In this document: positions 1 to 8,332 of the stretch, in pieces
Position numbering within the stretch: position 1 is the stretch's first letter
Layout: each line of letters opens with the position of its first letter
Source: Rheinheimera sp. MMS21-TC3
GTDB lineage: Bacteria > Pseudomonadota > Gammaproteobacteria > Enterobacterales > Alteromonadaceae
Assembly: GCF_032229285.1 (NCBI RefSeq)
Contig: NZ_CP135084.1
Span: forward strand, 2,542,001-2,606,000
DNA length: 64,000 bases
Direction of reading: 5' to 3'
Notes under the pieces: model-generated
The model's input: only the letters and a program-made list of their open reading frames with translations
What the model was told of the DNA's origin: nothing
The model's database searches: none
Made by a program: the position numbers and the translations under genes

Positions 1-10
1 AGGGTTAATC

Positions 11-1147
11 ATGGATTATGAAGCGTTAAGATTTATTTGGTGGCTGCTAATTGGCGTGCTGCTAATTGGCTTTGTGGTTACCGATGGTTTTGATATCGGT
101 GTTGCTGTTTTGCTTAAGATTATAGGTAAAAACAATAATCAACGTCGCATTATGATAAACAGCATAGCCCCACACTGGGATGGCAACCAAGTTTGGCTGG
201 TTACAGCAGCCGGTGCCTTATTTGCCGCTTGGCCAACCGTTTATGCCGCCGCGTTTAGCGGTTTTTACTTAGCAATGATGCTCACTTTATTTGCATTATT
301 CTTACGCCCCATCGGTTTTGAGTACCGAGCAAAAATTGATGATGCCGCTTGGCGCGAAAAGTGGGACTGGGCACTTACAATTGGCTCGGCAGTGCCTGCT
401 GTCGTGTTTGGTATTGCCTTTGGCAACTTATTACAAGGGGTACCTTTTCAGTTTGATGATATTTTACGCCTACATTATACCGGCAGCTTTTTTGCCTTAT
501 TAAATCCTTTTGCGCTCTTGGTGGGTGTACTAAGTTTACTTATGTTGGTAAACCACGGCGCAACTTACTTGCAATTGAAAACTGAAGATGACCTACGTGC
601 CCGTAGCGAAAAAATATCGACTATTTTAGCCGCAGCCTGTGCTGTGATCTTTGTATTAGCCGGTATTTGGTTATATTTTGCTATCGACGGCTATAGCGTA
701 ACTAGCGTTATTGATACTAATGGCATCAACCGCACTGTGGAAAAAACAGTAACAACGGCCAAAGGTGCTTGGTTTAATAACTATGCCAAATGGCCGCTAC
801 TTTGGTTAGTACCTGCCTTAGGTGTCTTGGGCTTTATTTTAAGCTCAATAGCCAGTGCAGCTAAGCGTCATATCTTGGCATTTATCAGTTCAGCAATTGC
901 TATTGCCATGGTGGTATTAACCTTTGGCGTTAGTATGTTTCCCTTTATTATGCCCTCTAGCAGTATGCCAAATCATAGCTTAACTATGTGGGATGCCACC
1001 GCAAGTGAAAGCTCGCTGATGATTATGTTTATTGTCGCCTGTATATTTGTGCCCATTGTCTTGCTTTATACCGCTTGGAGTTACTTTGTTATGCGTGGTC
1101 GGTTAAACGAGCAACATATTAAAGATAACTCTAACTCACTGTATTAA
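11..1147 (+). CDS. cydB: Cytochrome bd ubiquinol oxidase subunit II (CydB)
   Basis: Subunit II of the inner-membrane bd-type quinol oxidase, which reduces oxygen to water with electrons from ubiquinol. The 378-residue product matches the usual CydB length. It starts with a hydrophobic helix carrying the family stretch VTDGFDIG (about residues 23-30), followed by the conserved APHWDGNQVWL segment near residues 53-63, and it has about eight or nine membrane segments in all. An AGGG ribosome site lies at the very start of the window. cydA should lie just upstream, outside the window. cydX follows 16 bases downstream, then cydD and cydC, so oxidase and assembly exporter form one transcription unit. 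Confidence 0.97.
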   Translation: MDYEALRFIWWLLIGVLLIGFVVTDGFDIGVAVLLKIIGKNNNQRRIMINSIAPHWDGNQVWLVTAAGALFAAWPTVYAAAFSGFYLAMMLTLFALFLRPIGFEYRAKIDDAAWREKWDWALTIGSAVPAVVFGIAFGNLLQGVPFQFDDILRLHYTGSFFALLNPFALLVGVLSLLMLVNHGATYLQLKTEDDLRARSEKISTILAAACAVIFVLAGIWLYFAIDGYSVTSVIDTNGINRTVEKTVTTAKGAWFNNYAKWPLLWLVPALGVLGFILSSIASAAKRHILAFISSAIAIAMVVLTFGVSMFPFIMPSSSMPNHSLTMWDATASESSLMIMFIVACIFVPIVLLYTAWSYFVMRGRLNEQHIKDNSNSLY

Positions 1148-1163
1148 ATAAAGAGGATAACTT

Positions 1164-1277
1164 ATGTGGTATTTCGCTTGGATTTTAGGTGTGTTATTAG
1201 CCTGCTCTTTTGGCATTATTAATGCCATGTGGTTAGAAGCGCAAGGTTACGAAGACGAGGAACAACAAGCTGACTAA
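1164..1277 (+). CDS. cydX: Cytochrome bd oxidase small subunit CydX
   Basis: A 37-residue single-pass membrane protein that stabilises the CydAB oxidase. It opens with MWYFAWILG, the hallmark of the CydX/YbgT family, continues through one hydrophobic helix with the expected MWLE after it, and ends in an acidic tail. A ribosome site AGAGGA lies about 7 bases before the ATG. Position directly after cydB is the standard arrangement. Its stop codon overlaps the most likely start of cydD. Confidence 0.95.
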   Translation: MWYFAWILGVLLACSFGIINAMWLEAQGYEDEEQQAD

Positions 1278-3048
1278 GTCAGAAAATAAAGCTGACGCAG
1301 CACTTATTAACAGTGCCGAAATAAGTGCTAGTAAAAGTGCCAGTAAACAGCTTAATGCTTTGCTGGCACCGCAGCGACGTTTGTTACAAGCCGCTTTGTT
1401 ACTTGCGGTGTTGCATGCTGCTCTATTTGTTTGGCAATGCTATTTATTAGCAATGTTATTTAGCCAATGGCTAACTAGCAGCTTGCAGCAGCAAGCTATT
1501 ACTACCCAGCAACTTTTACACTTATTACCTTGGCTTTTATTCTGTTTATTTATGCGGCCTCTATTACATTATGGCCGCGAACAATTAAGCTTATTAGCCA
1601 GCCAGCGCTGTAGGGCCTCATTGCGCCAGCAATTACTAGCTACTCTTGCTAGTAGCGGCACAGCAAAAAGCCGTTATGGTGCAGATGGCAGTATTGCCAG
1701 CCAAGTATTAGAGCATGTTGATGCTTTAGATGGTTTTATCAGTCGCTATTATGTGCAGCGTTATTTAGTGTTAATTACGCCGGTTTTACTGTTTATAGCT
1801 ATTTTGTATTACAGCAAATTAGCGGCAGTGTTATTACTTATTACCGCGCCCTTAGTGCCCGTATTTATGGTGTTACTTGGCAATGCCGCTACCAGCGCCA
1901 GCCAGCAACAATTGCAAGTGTTAAGCCGCATGAGCAGCCGGTTTTTAGATTTAATGCGCGGCATGGCCACTTTGCAACATTTGCAAGCAACAACCAGAGC
2001 GACTAATAGCGTAGCCAACGCCGCTGAACGTTATCGTAGTAGCAGTATGAAAGTATTGCGCTTAGCCTTTTTATCAACTGCGGTATTAGAGTTTTTTGCC
2101 TCACTAGCCATTGCCTTATTGGCGCTTTATCTTGGTTTAGGCTTGTTAGGTATTTTACCTTGGGCCAAAGCTGAGATCCCCGTGCCCTATCAAGGTGCTT
2201 TATTTATTTTGTTATTAGCCCCTGAGTTTTATGCCCCCCTGCGCCAACTTGGCAGCGACTACCATGCTAAAGCCCAAGCCTTAGCGGCAGTTGACGAGCT
2301 AGCGCCGCTGCTTAAGCGCAGTGTTTGGCAGCATAGTGGTAAGCAATTACTTACGTTAACCCAAGCGCCTAGTATAGATATTAGTAATTTAATAGTGTTG
2401 GGCGAGCAAGATAGAGCTAGGCTTAACTTAGCTAAGCTTACTATTAACGCTGGCCAGCGCCTTGTTATACAAGGCGCTAGCGGTTGTGGTAAATCGACTT
2501 TATTAGAAAGCTTGCTTGGCTTTAATCAATACCAAGGGCAGATTTTAATTAACCAGCAGGATTTAAAGCTATTAGACCGCTCGCACTGGCAACAACAACT
2601 TGGCTATTTAGGCCAAAGTAGTGCCATTATGGCGGCTAGTATTGCTGATAATTTGCGCTTAGCTGCGTCTGAAGCCACTGACGCCGAGCTAATAGCTGTA
2701 TTAAAGCAAGTTGAGTTATGGCCACTTATTCAGCAACTGCCATTACAGTTGGCCACGCCACTAGGTGAGCGCGGTTTCGGTTTATCTGGTGGCCAGTTGC
2801 AACGTTTAGCTATTGCTCAGTTGTTGTTGCGCCAAGCTTGGTTGTGGCTGTTAGATGAACCTAGCGCCCATTTAGACTCTGCAACGGCCCTGCGTATTCA
2901 CCAGTTATTAGGTAAGTTAAGCCAAGGCAAAACCTTAATTTTAGTTAGCCATAATAGCGAGGGCTTAGACTGGGCCGACGCCCTATTAGACATGCCGATA
3001 AATCCTATCCAGCAGGCTAAGCAGAAGGTGGGCCATGAAACAAGCTAA
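1270..3048 (+). CDS. cydD: Heterodimeric ABC exporter subunit CydD (cysteine/glutathione export)
   Basis: One half of CydDC, the inner-membrane ABC exporter that moves cysteine and glutathione to the periplasm and is needed for cytochrome bd assembly. A six-helix transmembrane domain is followed by an ATPase domain with Walker A GASGCGKST, signature LSGGQLQRLA and Walker B LWLLDEPSAHL. No ATG, GTG or TTG occurs in frame until a TTG at 1360, which lacks a ribosome site and would clip the family's N-terminal amphipathic stretch. A CTG at 1270, inside the last codons of cydX and 9 bases after a GAGG, gives 592 residues, close to the 588 of E. coli CydD, and reads LTKSENK at the start. I chose it; the start is an inference, the gene identity is not in doubt. 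Confidence 0.88.
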   Translation: MTKSENKADAALINSAEISASKSASKQLNALLAPQRRLLQAALLLAVLHAALFVWQCYLLAMLFSQWLTSSLQQQAITTQQLLHLLPWLLFCLFMRPLLHYGREQLSLLASQRCRASLRQQLLATLASSGTAKSRYGADGSIASQVLEHVDALDGFISRYYVQRYLVLITPVLLFIAILYYSKLAAVLLLITAPLVPVFMVLLGNAATSASQQQLQVLSRMSSRFLDLMRGMATLQHLQATTRATNSVANAAERYRSSSMKVLRLAFLSTAVLEFFASLAIALLALYLGLGLLGILPWAKAEIPVPYQGALFILLLAPEFYAPLRQLGSDYHAKAQALAAVDELAPLLKRSVWQHSGKQLLTLTQAPSIDISNLIVLGEQDRARLNLAKLTINAGQRLVIQGASGCGKSTLLESLLGFNQYQGQILINQQDLKLLDRSHWQQQLGYLGQSSAIMAASIADNLRLAASEATDAELIAVLKQVELWPLIQQLPLQLATPLGERGFGLSGGQLQRLAIAQLLLRQAWLWLLDEPSAHLDSATALRIHQLLGKLSQGKTLILVSHNSEGLDWADALLDMPINPIQQAKQKVGHETS

Positions 3049-4672
3049 AACCAACGCTAAGCCTAGCTTAATTAAACTGCGAACTATTTTACAAGGTCGT
3101 GCTGCTAACTGGTCTCTGGCGATCTTGTTAGGTTTTATTACTCTTTTAGCGGGCACTACTTTATTGGCATTATCTGGCTGGTTTATCAGTGCTGCTGCCT
3201 TAGCCGGTTTAGCCAGTGTTGCAGCTTATGGCTTTGACTACTTTAGGCCAGCGGCCATTATTCGGCTTTGTGCTATTGGCCGCACTGCTGGGCGCTATGC
3301 TGAGCGTTTAACCTCACATTATGCAGCGCTGGGTTTACTTAAAGATTTGCGGGTAAAAAGCTTTGCTACTTTGGCTAAGCAAAAGCCACAACAACGTGGT
3401 TCAGCGCAATTGCTGCAGCGCTTAGTGGCTGATATCGACTTATTAGATTTATTGCCACTTAAAGTAATTGCGCCTTGGTTATGGGCTAGCTTACTTAGTT
3501 TATTAGTTTTGCTGTTTTGGTACTTATTAGCGCCTAGCTTAGCCTTTTATGCCGTTTTGCCTTTAGTCTTAGCTTGGCTTGTTGTCCCACTGGCCACGTT
3601 GATGGCAGGCATTAAGCTGGCCAAGCAAGATACTGACTTAGCCGGTATAAGGCGCCAGCAATTGCTAGAGCCTTTAGCCATGCTAACGCCACTGTTACTG
3701 TGGCAGCGCTGGGATAATGCAGCTGCGCGTTTTAATGCTACCGATAATCAGTACTTAGCTCTGCAGCTAAAACAACAACAGCTAAGTAGTTTAGCTAGTT
3801 TAATGCAACAGTTACTGCTGGCGATAACCTTGGTTGTGCTGTTGTGGCAAGGCATAATATTAGTGGCTGCTGCTAAACTAACAGTGCCCTTATTGTTAGC
3901 AGCATTATTAGCCTTATGGGCGCTAAGTGAAGCCTTAACGCCGTTATGCCAAAGCTTTATTGCTTTGGGGTTAAGTATAGCGGCGCGCGATAGAGTAAAC
4001 CAACTGGCCGAGCAGCCCTTAGCTAGCCAAGGTGCAGTGCTACCAACAGGGCCCTGGCAATTAACGGCTAAACATATTACTGCTAGGCAAAACGGCGCTT
4101 TAACTGGCCCTGACAACATTAGCTTTAACCTCAGTAGCGGCCAAGTGTTGCATATTAGTGGTTTGTCGGGTTGCGGTAAGTCGACTTTGCTGCAAGTGTT
4201 AGCTAATCAGCTTAATTATACTGGTCAGTTGTTATTAAATAATCAGCCTTTAAGCGCTTGGCAATTACAAGATGTTATTGGCTATTTACCGCAGCAATTA
4301 GATATTTTTGATCTTAGCCTAGCCCAGAATTTACGCTTAGCTGATCCTGAAGCTACTGATGAGCAATTATGGCAAGTATTAGCCCAAGTTAATTTAAGCG
4401 ATTGGGCGACGGCGCAGCCAGAGCAACTTAATACGGCTTTGGGTGAATATGGCCGTCAGGTATCGGGCGGTCAAGCTAGGCGAATTGCTTTAGCTCGTTT
4501 GCTACTAACCAAGCGGCCTATTTTATTGTTAGATGAGCCTTTTGCGGGTTTAGATACAGCTACTAGGCAGCAAGTTTTAGCGGCTTTAATCCAACAGCAA
4601 CAACAAGGTTTGTTAATTATAGTTAGCCATCATCAGCTTAATAACCCTAAAATCCAAAAGCTTAGCTTATAA
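3035..4672 (+). CDS. cydC: Heterodimeric ABC exporter subunit CydC
   Basis: Second half of the CydDC thiol exporter. At 545 residues it is a little shorter than E. coli CydC (573). The transmembrane domain comes first, then the ATPase domain with Walker A GLSGCGKST near residue 375, signature VSGGQARRIALA near 475 and Walker B ILLLDEPFAGLD near 495. The ATG lies inside the end of cydD, with the two frames overlapping by 14 bases, which implies translational coupling of the heterodimer. No clear terminator separates it from zapE. Confidence 0.95.
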   Translation: MKQAKTNAKPSLIKLRTILQGRAANWSLAILLGFITLLAGTTLLALSGWFISAAALAGLASVAAYGFDYFRPAAIIRLCAIGRTAGRYAERLTSHYAALGLLKDLRVKSFATLAKQKPQQRGSAQLLQRLVADIDLLDLLPLKVIAPWLWASLLSLLVLLFWYLLAPSLAFYAVLPLVLAWLVVPLATLMAGIKLAKQDTDLAGIRRQQLLEPLAMLTPLLLWQRWDNAAARFNATDNQYLALQLKQQQLSSLASLMQQLLLAITLVVLLWQGIILVAAAKLTVPLLLAALLALWALSEALTPLCQSFIALGLSIAARDRVNQLAEQPLASQGAVLPTGPWQLTAKHITARQNGALTGPDNISFNLSSGQVLHISGLSGCGKSTLLQVLANQLNYTGQLLLNNQPLSAWQLQDVIGYLPQQLDIFDLSLAQNLRLADPEATDEQLWQVLAQVNLSDWATAQPEQLNTALGEYGRQVSGGQARRIALARLLLTKRPILLLDEPFAGLDTATRQQVLAALIQQQQQGLLIIVSHHQLNNPKIQKLSL

Positions 4673-4747
4673 GCTAGCTGCCAAACCTAAGCTTAACTTT
4701 TAGCTTTATGTTAAGATATCGCCCATTACACAAGCGCTTTTAATGGA

Positions 4748-5860
4748 GTGGCCTTTTTTGTGTTAGCCCAGTATCAACAACAAGTTGAAAGCTCAAACTT
4801 ACGTTATGATGAAGCTCAGTATCAATTGGTTTTACAGCTAGAGCAGCTAGCTAAACAATTAAATAGCGGCATAACACCCAGCCAAGGGATCTATATATTT
4901 GGCCCTGTTGGCCGGGGTAAAACTATGCTGATGGATAGTTTTTTTCAAAAACTGTCCATTAAGCAAAAAGTACGGCTACATTTTCATCACTTTATGGCCA
5001 GGGTGCATAAAGAACTAAACCAGTTAACTGGCCAAGAGGATCCGTTAGATACAGTTGCCGCTAACTGGGCTAAACAATACAAAGTTTTGTGTTTTGATGA
5101 GTTCTTTGTTAATGATATTGGCGATGCTATGTTGCTTGGTACCTTATGGCAGGCTTTGTTTAATAAAGGCGTACTGCTAGTTACTACCTCTAATGCCCCG
5201 CCTAAGCAGTTATATTTAGATGGCTTACAACGCCAGCGCTTTTTGCCTACTATAGATTTACTAGAGCAGCATTGTTTGTTGTTTAGTTTAGATAGCGGTA
5301 TAGATTATCGCCGCTTAGACAATACGGCTAAACCTTATTATTTACAGCAAGCTAGTCAGACTGAATTAAAACAACTTAGTCAGCAATTATTTGGCCCAGC
5401 ACCAAGCTGTCAGCAAGTGTTAGTACTACAACGGAGCATTGCCTGCTTATGGCGCAATGATAAAGTAATTGGCTTTGATTTTAAGGCCTTATGTTATAGC
5501 CCACGTAGCCAATTAGACTATATGCAGTTAGCTGCCAAATACCAAGCTATAGCCGTTGATCAGGTGCCACAATTTAGCTATTTAGCCGAAAAAGCCATAG
5601 TACACGGCGTTGAAGATCAATATCAGCGTGAGCATAAAGAATATTATGTTAGCAAAATGGATGATGAAGCGCGGCGCTTTATTGCTTTGGTGGATGAATG
5701 CTACGACAAAGGCTGCTTATTGCTAATTAATGCTGAGGTTGATATTGCTGATTTATACCAAGCCAAACAATTAGCCTTTGCTTTTGAGCGCTGTACTTCG
5801 CGTTTGTATGAAATGCAGCGCTGGCAAATTAGCGACTTTAAAGTAATTAAACCGCAATAA
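4748..5860 (+). CDS. zapE: Cell division ATPase ZapE (AFG1-like)
   Basis: AFG1/ZapE family P-loop ATPase that in E. coli associates with the Z-ring and affects FtsZ bundles. Walker A GPVGRGKT lies at residues 52-59 and Walker B VLCFDEFF has its acidic pair at 117-118. Other family stretches are LHFHHFM, TTSNAPP, LQRQRFLP and the C-terminal RRFIALVDECYD. The start is a GTG; the nearby ATG at 4743 runs into a stop after seven codons. The product of 370 residues is near the usual size. Its 3' end overlaps yacL on the opposite strand by 14 bases. Confidence 0.95.
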   Translation: MAFFVLAQYQQQVESSNLRYDEAQYQLVLQLEQLAKQLNSGITPSQGIYIFGPVGRGKTMLMDSFFQKLSIKQKVRLHFHHFMARVHKELNQLTGQEDPLDTVAANWAKQYKVLCFDEFFVNDIGDAMLLGTLWQALFNKGVLLVTTSNAPPKQLYLDGLQRQRFLPTIDLLEQHCLLFSLDSGIDYRRLDNTAKPYYLQQASQTELKQLSQQLFGPAPSCQQVLVLQRSIACLWRNDKVIGFDFKALCYSPRSQLDYMQLAAKYQAIAVDQVPQFSYLAEKAIVHGVEDQYQREHKEYYVSKMDDEARRFIALVDECYDKGCLLLINAEVDIADLYQAKQLAFAFERCTSRLYEMQRWQISDFKVIKPQ

Positions 5861-6227
5861 ACTGCTGCCAATCTTGCAACAGTTTAAGCAAGTCTTCTAA
5901 ACCGCAGTGACAACTTAAGCCATGTTCATCAAGTTGCAGTTGTTCTTCTAGCAACAGTTGTTGCTCTGTTGTCGAATTATGATCATGCAAAAGACTATTG
6001 TGCTGCAGCATAACCTCAAGCTGCTGCACATCTAAAACAAATTCTTTGCCTTGGTAGCGCCAGTCATTAAAAGGCGTAAGCGCCTTAAGCTGTTGGATTA
6101 ATTGCACTACAGCCGTGGCATCAGCGGCAAACTCTTCTAATAAAAAATTAGCTAATATTTGATATTCTGGCGCTAACACTAAGCCATATTGCCCAGTATC
6201 ACGCTGGTAAGTAAAGTCGTATTCCAA
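5847..6227 (-). CDS. yacL: YacL (UPF0231) family protein
   Basis: Small acidic soluble protein of 126 residues that resembles the YacL/UPF0231 family: MEYDF at the start, an EEF stretch in the first third, a central W-YQGKEF-L segment and a CGLEDLL motif near the C-terminus. Its function is unknown. In E. coli yacL lies directly after acnB; here acnB is two genes upstream on the same strand, which supports the call. The 3' end converges on and overlaps zapE. Confidence 0.75.
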   Translation of the reverse strand: MEYDFTYQRDTGQYGLVLAPEYQILANFLLEEFAADATAVVQLIQQLKALTPFNDWRYQGKEFVLDVQQLEVMLQHNSLLHDHNSTTEQQLLLEEQLQLDEHGLSCHCGLEDLLKLLQDWQQFIAV

Positions 6228-6281
6228 GTCAGTTGCCTATTGATTTGCTAGGCGCTGAGTATAACCTATTGCTAAGCCGTT

Positions 6282-8147
6282 TTACTCGATTAGCAGTGGA
6301 CTTTTGGCCCTTTGCACCCGATTGCGCCCCGATTTTTTAGCCACATATAAAGCTTCATCGGCGGCGGCTATACATTCATTAGCGGAAAAACGCTGATTAT
6401 TTGCCGCTACACCTATAGATACCGACACCATTAAACCAGGCTTATTTAGTGCTAACTCTAGATCTCGGGCTTTTATACAAAGCCGGTTGGCTAATTGCTC
6501 GGCGGCGGCGACACAAGTGGATGGGAAGATAATTAAAAACTCCTCGCCACCTATACGGCCGATAATATCGGTTTTACGTAATTGTTGGCGACATACAGCC
6601 GCAAAGCGCCAGAGCACTTCGTCACCCGTTTGATGACCAAAAGTATCGTTAATTTGTTTAAACCAATCTAGATCTAAAATGGCAATGCTTAAATCTAAAT
6701 TGTAGCGCTCGGCTTGGGCATATTGCTGTTGAAATAGCTGCATAACTTTGCGTCTATTATAAACAGCAGTTAAGCCGTCGGTATCGGCCAGTTGCTCTAG
6801 CCGCTGCTGATGTTTGCGACCACGATAATATAGCACTACTAATAATACTATGATGGCAAAGCTAAGCAATAATACCCCCAGCAAAAACATATAACGTTGC
6901 TTTTGGCTGTTTATCATTAAAGTATGTAAGGCATTTTTTTGCTCTAGCAGCTTATTTTCAACTTGCTTAGCCTCTAAGTCATACATAATACGCAGCTGAT
7001 GTAAGGCTTGGCTGCTTTGTTGCTTATCTAATTGCTGCTTTTTTTGTTGCACCTGCAATAGCAATTGATAAGCTTGTTGGTACTGGCCCTGTTGCGCCAA
7101 TACAGTTGCCCTACTGCTATCAATAGCTAAGGCCTGAATGGGCATAGTGTCTTTATCGACAAAGTGTTCGGCTTGTTGCAGGTGCTGCTCGGCTAAGGCT
7201 ATATCTTGTTGGCTAATTGCTAGCTTTGCCAAACTAAGGTTAACATCGAGCTGCATATAAGGATTATTAGCTTTGGCAAAAATAGTTAAGGCACTATTAA
7301 AACGTTGCTTAGCCTGTTCAAAGTTGCCGAGGGCTATATCGATACCGGCAATTTCTTTTTCGGCATAAGCTACGCCTTGCCAATCATCGACTTGCTGCGC
7401 CAAGGTTGCCGACTCTGTAAGCAAGTTTAAGCCTACTTCATGATTGCCTATGTTTTTTTCTGCTCGGCCTAAACCGTATAAAGCAATACTTAACTCTAGC
7501 CAGTTTTGCTGACTGCGCTGATAATTAGCCACCTCAGTGAAGTATGGAATAGCCAAACTATCCTCACGCCGATATTCGTAGACCAAAGCGATTAACCCCG
7601 CTACTTCGGCCGGATGGACATCGGCATTATTGCTCTGCGCAGCTAACTGATAGGCTAGATTTAAATCAGTTAGGGCACCGGTATAGTTAACTAAACTAAT
7701 ATTAAGTGTGCCCCTTGTCACTAAAGCAGATAGCTTTAAATTAGCTTCTTGCTTTAATTCTGCCCATTCTATGGCCTGCTCTACTTCGGTTAAAGCTTTA
7801 CCAGGCACGCCTTCGTTATCATAAGCTAGGGCTCTTACCAGCTGTAATTGATGATACCGTAAGGGATTAATTGATTGTAATTTAGGTAGATTTAAACCTT
7901 GTTCGGCATAACTAATGGCCTGCTGTGAATGCGATAAGCTATTGTAAGCACGGCTGAGTAATAAATAGTAATCAGCCGGTTCAAGCTGGGTAGCAGCCGG
8001 TTTATTATCGGTTAAAAGGGTGATTAGTACCTGTGGATCTTTTTTGCCTAACTTAGTGTATTCACTAAAACTAAGCTCGGTAGCTAATGCAAAAAGTGGT
8101 ATTAAGCTAAGTAGACTTCCTAGTACTAGTTGCTTGAGTATAGACAC
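6282..8147 (-). CDS. TPR-repeat membrane diguanylate cyclase (GGDEF)
   Basis: Predicted envelope sensor that makes cyclic di-GMP. A signal peptide (MSILKQL followed by a hydrophobic run ending FALA) leads to about 380 residues of tetratricopeptide-like helical repeats placed in the periplasm, then one membrane helix (about residues 419-441) and a cytoplasmic GGDEF domain. The active site reads GGEEF (near residue 530). An RKTD stretch five residues before it is an intact product-inhibition I-site, so the enzyme should be active and feedback-controlled. The GTG at 8147 gives a clean signal peptide and has GAG upstream; an ATG at 8225 would add 26 residues ahead of it. The gene sits between acnB and yacL, which are adjacent in E. 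coli. Confidence 0.88.
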   Translation of the reverse strand: MSILKQLVLGSLLSLIPLFALATELSFSEYTKLGKKDPQVLITLLTDNKPAATQLEPADYYLLLSRAYNSLSHSQQAISYAEQGLNLPKLQSINPLRYHQLQLVRALAYDNEGVPGKALTEVEQAIEWAELKQEANLKLSALVTRGTLNISLVNYTGALTDLNLAYQLAAQSNNADVHPAEVAGLIALVYEYRREDSLAIPYFTEVANYQRSQQNWLELSIALYGLGRAEKNIGNHEVGLNLLTESATLAQQVDDWQGVAYAEKEIAGIDIALGNFEQAKQRFNSALTIFAKANNPYMQLDVNLSLAKLAISQQDIALAEQHLQQAEHFVDKDTMPIQALAIDSSRATVLAQQGQYQQAYQLLLQVQQKKQQLDKQQSSQALHQLRIMYDLEAKQVENKLLEQKNALHTLMINSQKQRYMFLLGVLLLSFAIIVLLVVLYYRGRKHQQRLEQLADTDGLTAVYNRRKVMQLFQQQYAQAERYNLDLSIAILDLDWFKQINDTFGHQTGDEVLWRFAAVCRQQLRKTDIIGRIGGEEFLIIFPSTCVAAAEQLANRLCIKARDLELALNKPGLMVSVSIGVAANNQRFSANECIAAADEALYVAKKSGRNRVQRAKSPLLIE

Positions 8148-8272
8148 TATAATCTCATTAAACACCCTGTTCTTAAGTTGATTGTCGCAGCTAATGCAAC
8201 TGAGTTCAATGGACAAGCTAGGCATTGAACCTGAATATTAAACACTATAGCTCAGCTAGGTTAACAAAAAAC

Positions 8273-8300
8273 AAAAAGGCCTGTAAATACAGGCCTTTTT
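8273..8300 (-). terminator. Rho-independent terminator after acnB
   Basis: A near-perfect palindrome with stem GGCCTGT/ACAGGCC, a four-base loop and A/T tracts on both sides. It lies 32 bases beyond the acnB stop and before the diguanylate cyclase, so it should end acnB transcription and separate the two genes. Confidence 0.9.
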
Positions 8301-8332
8301 AGCAAAAGCTTTATAACAATACTGCCTAATTA

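Noticed and set aside
3748..4119. A 123-residue minus-strand open frame inside cydC
   Set aside because: It is fully contained in a well-supported gene on the other strand and lacks any protein signature.
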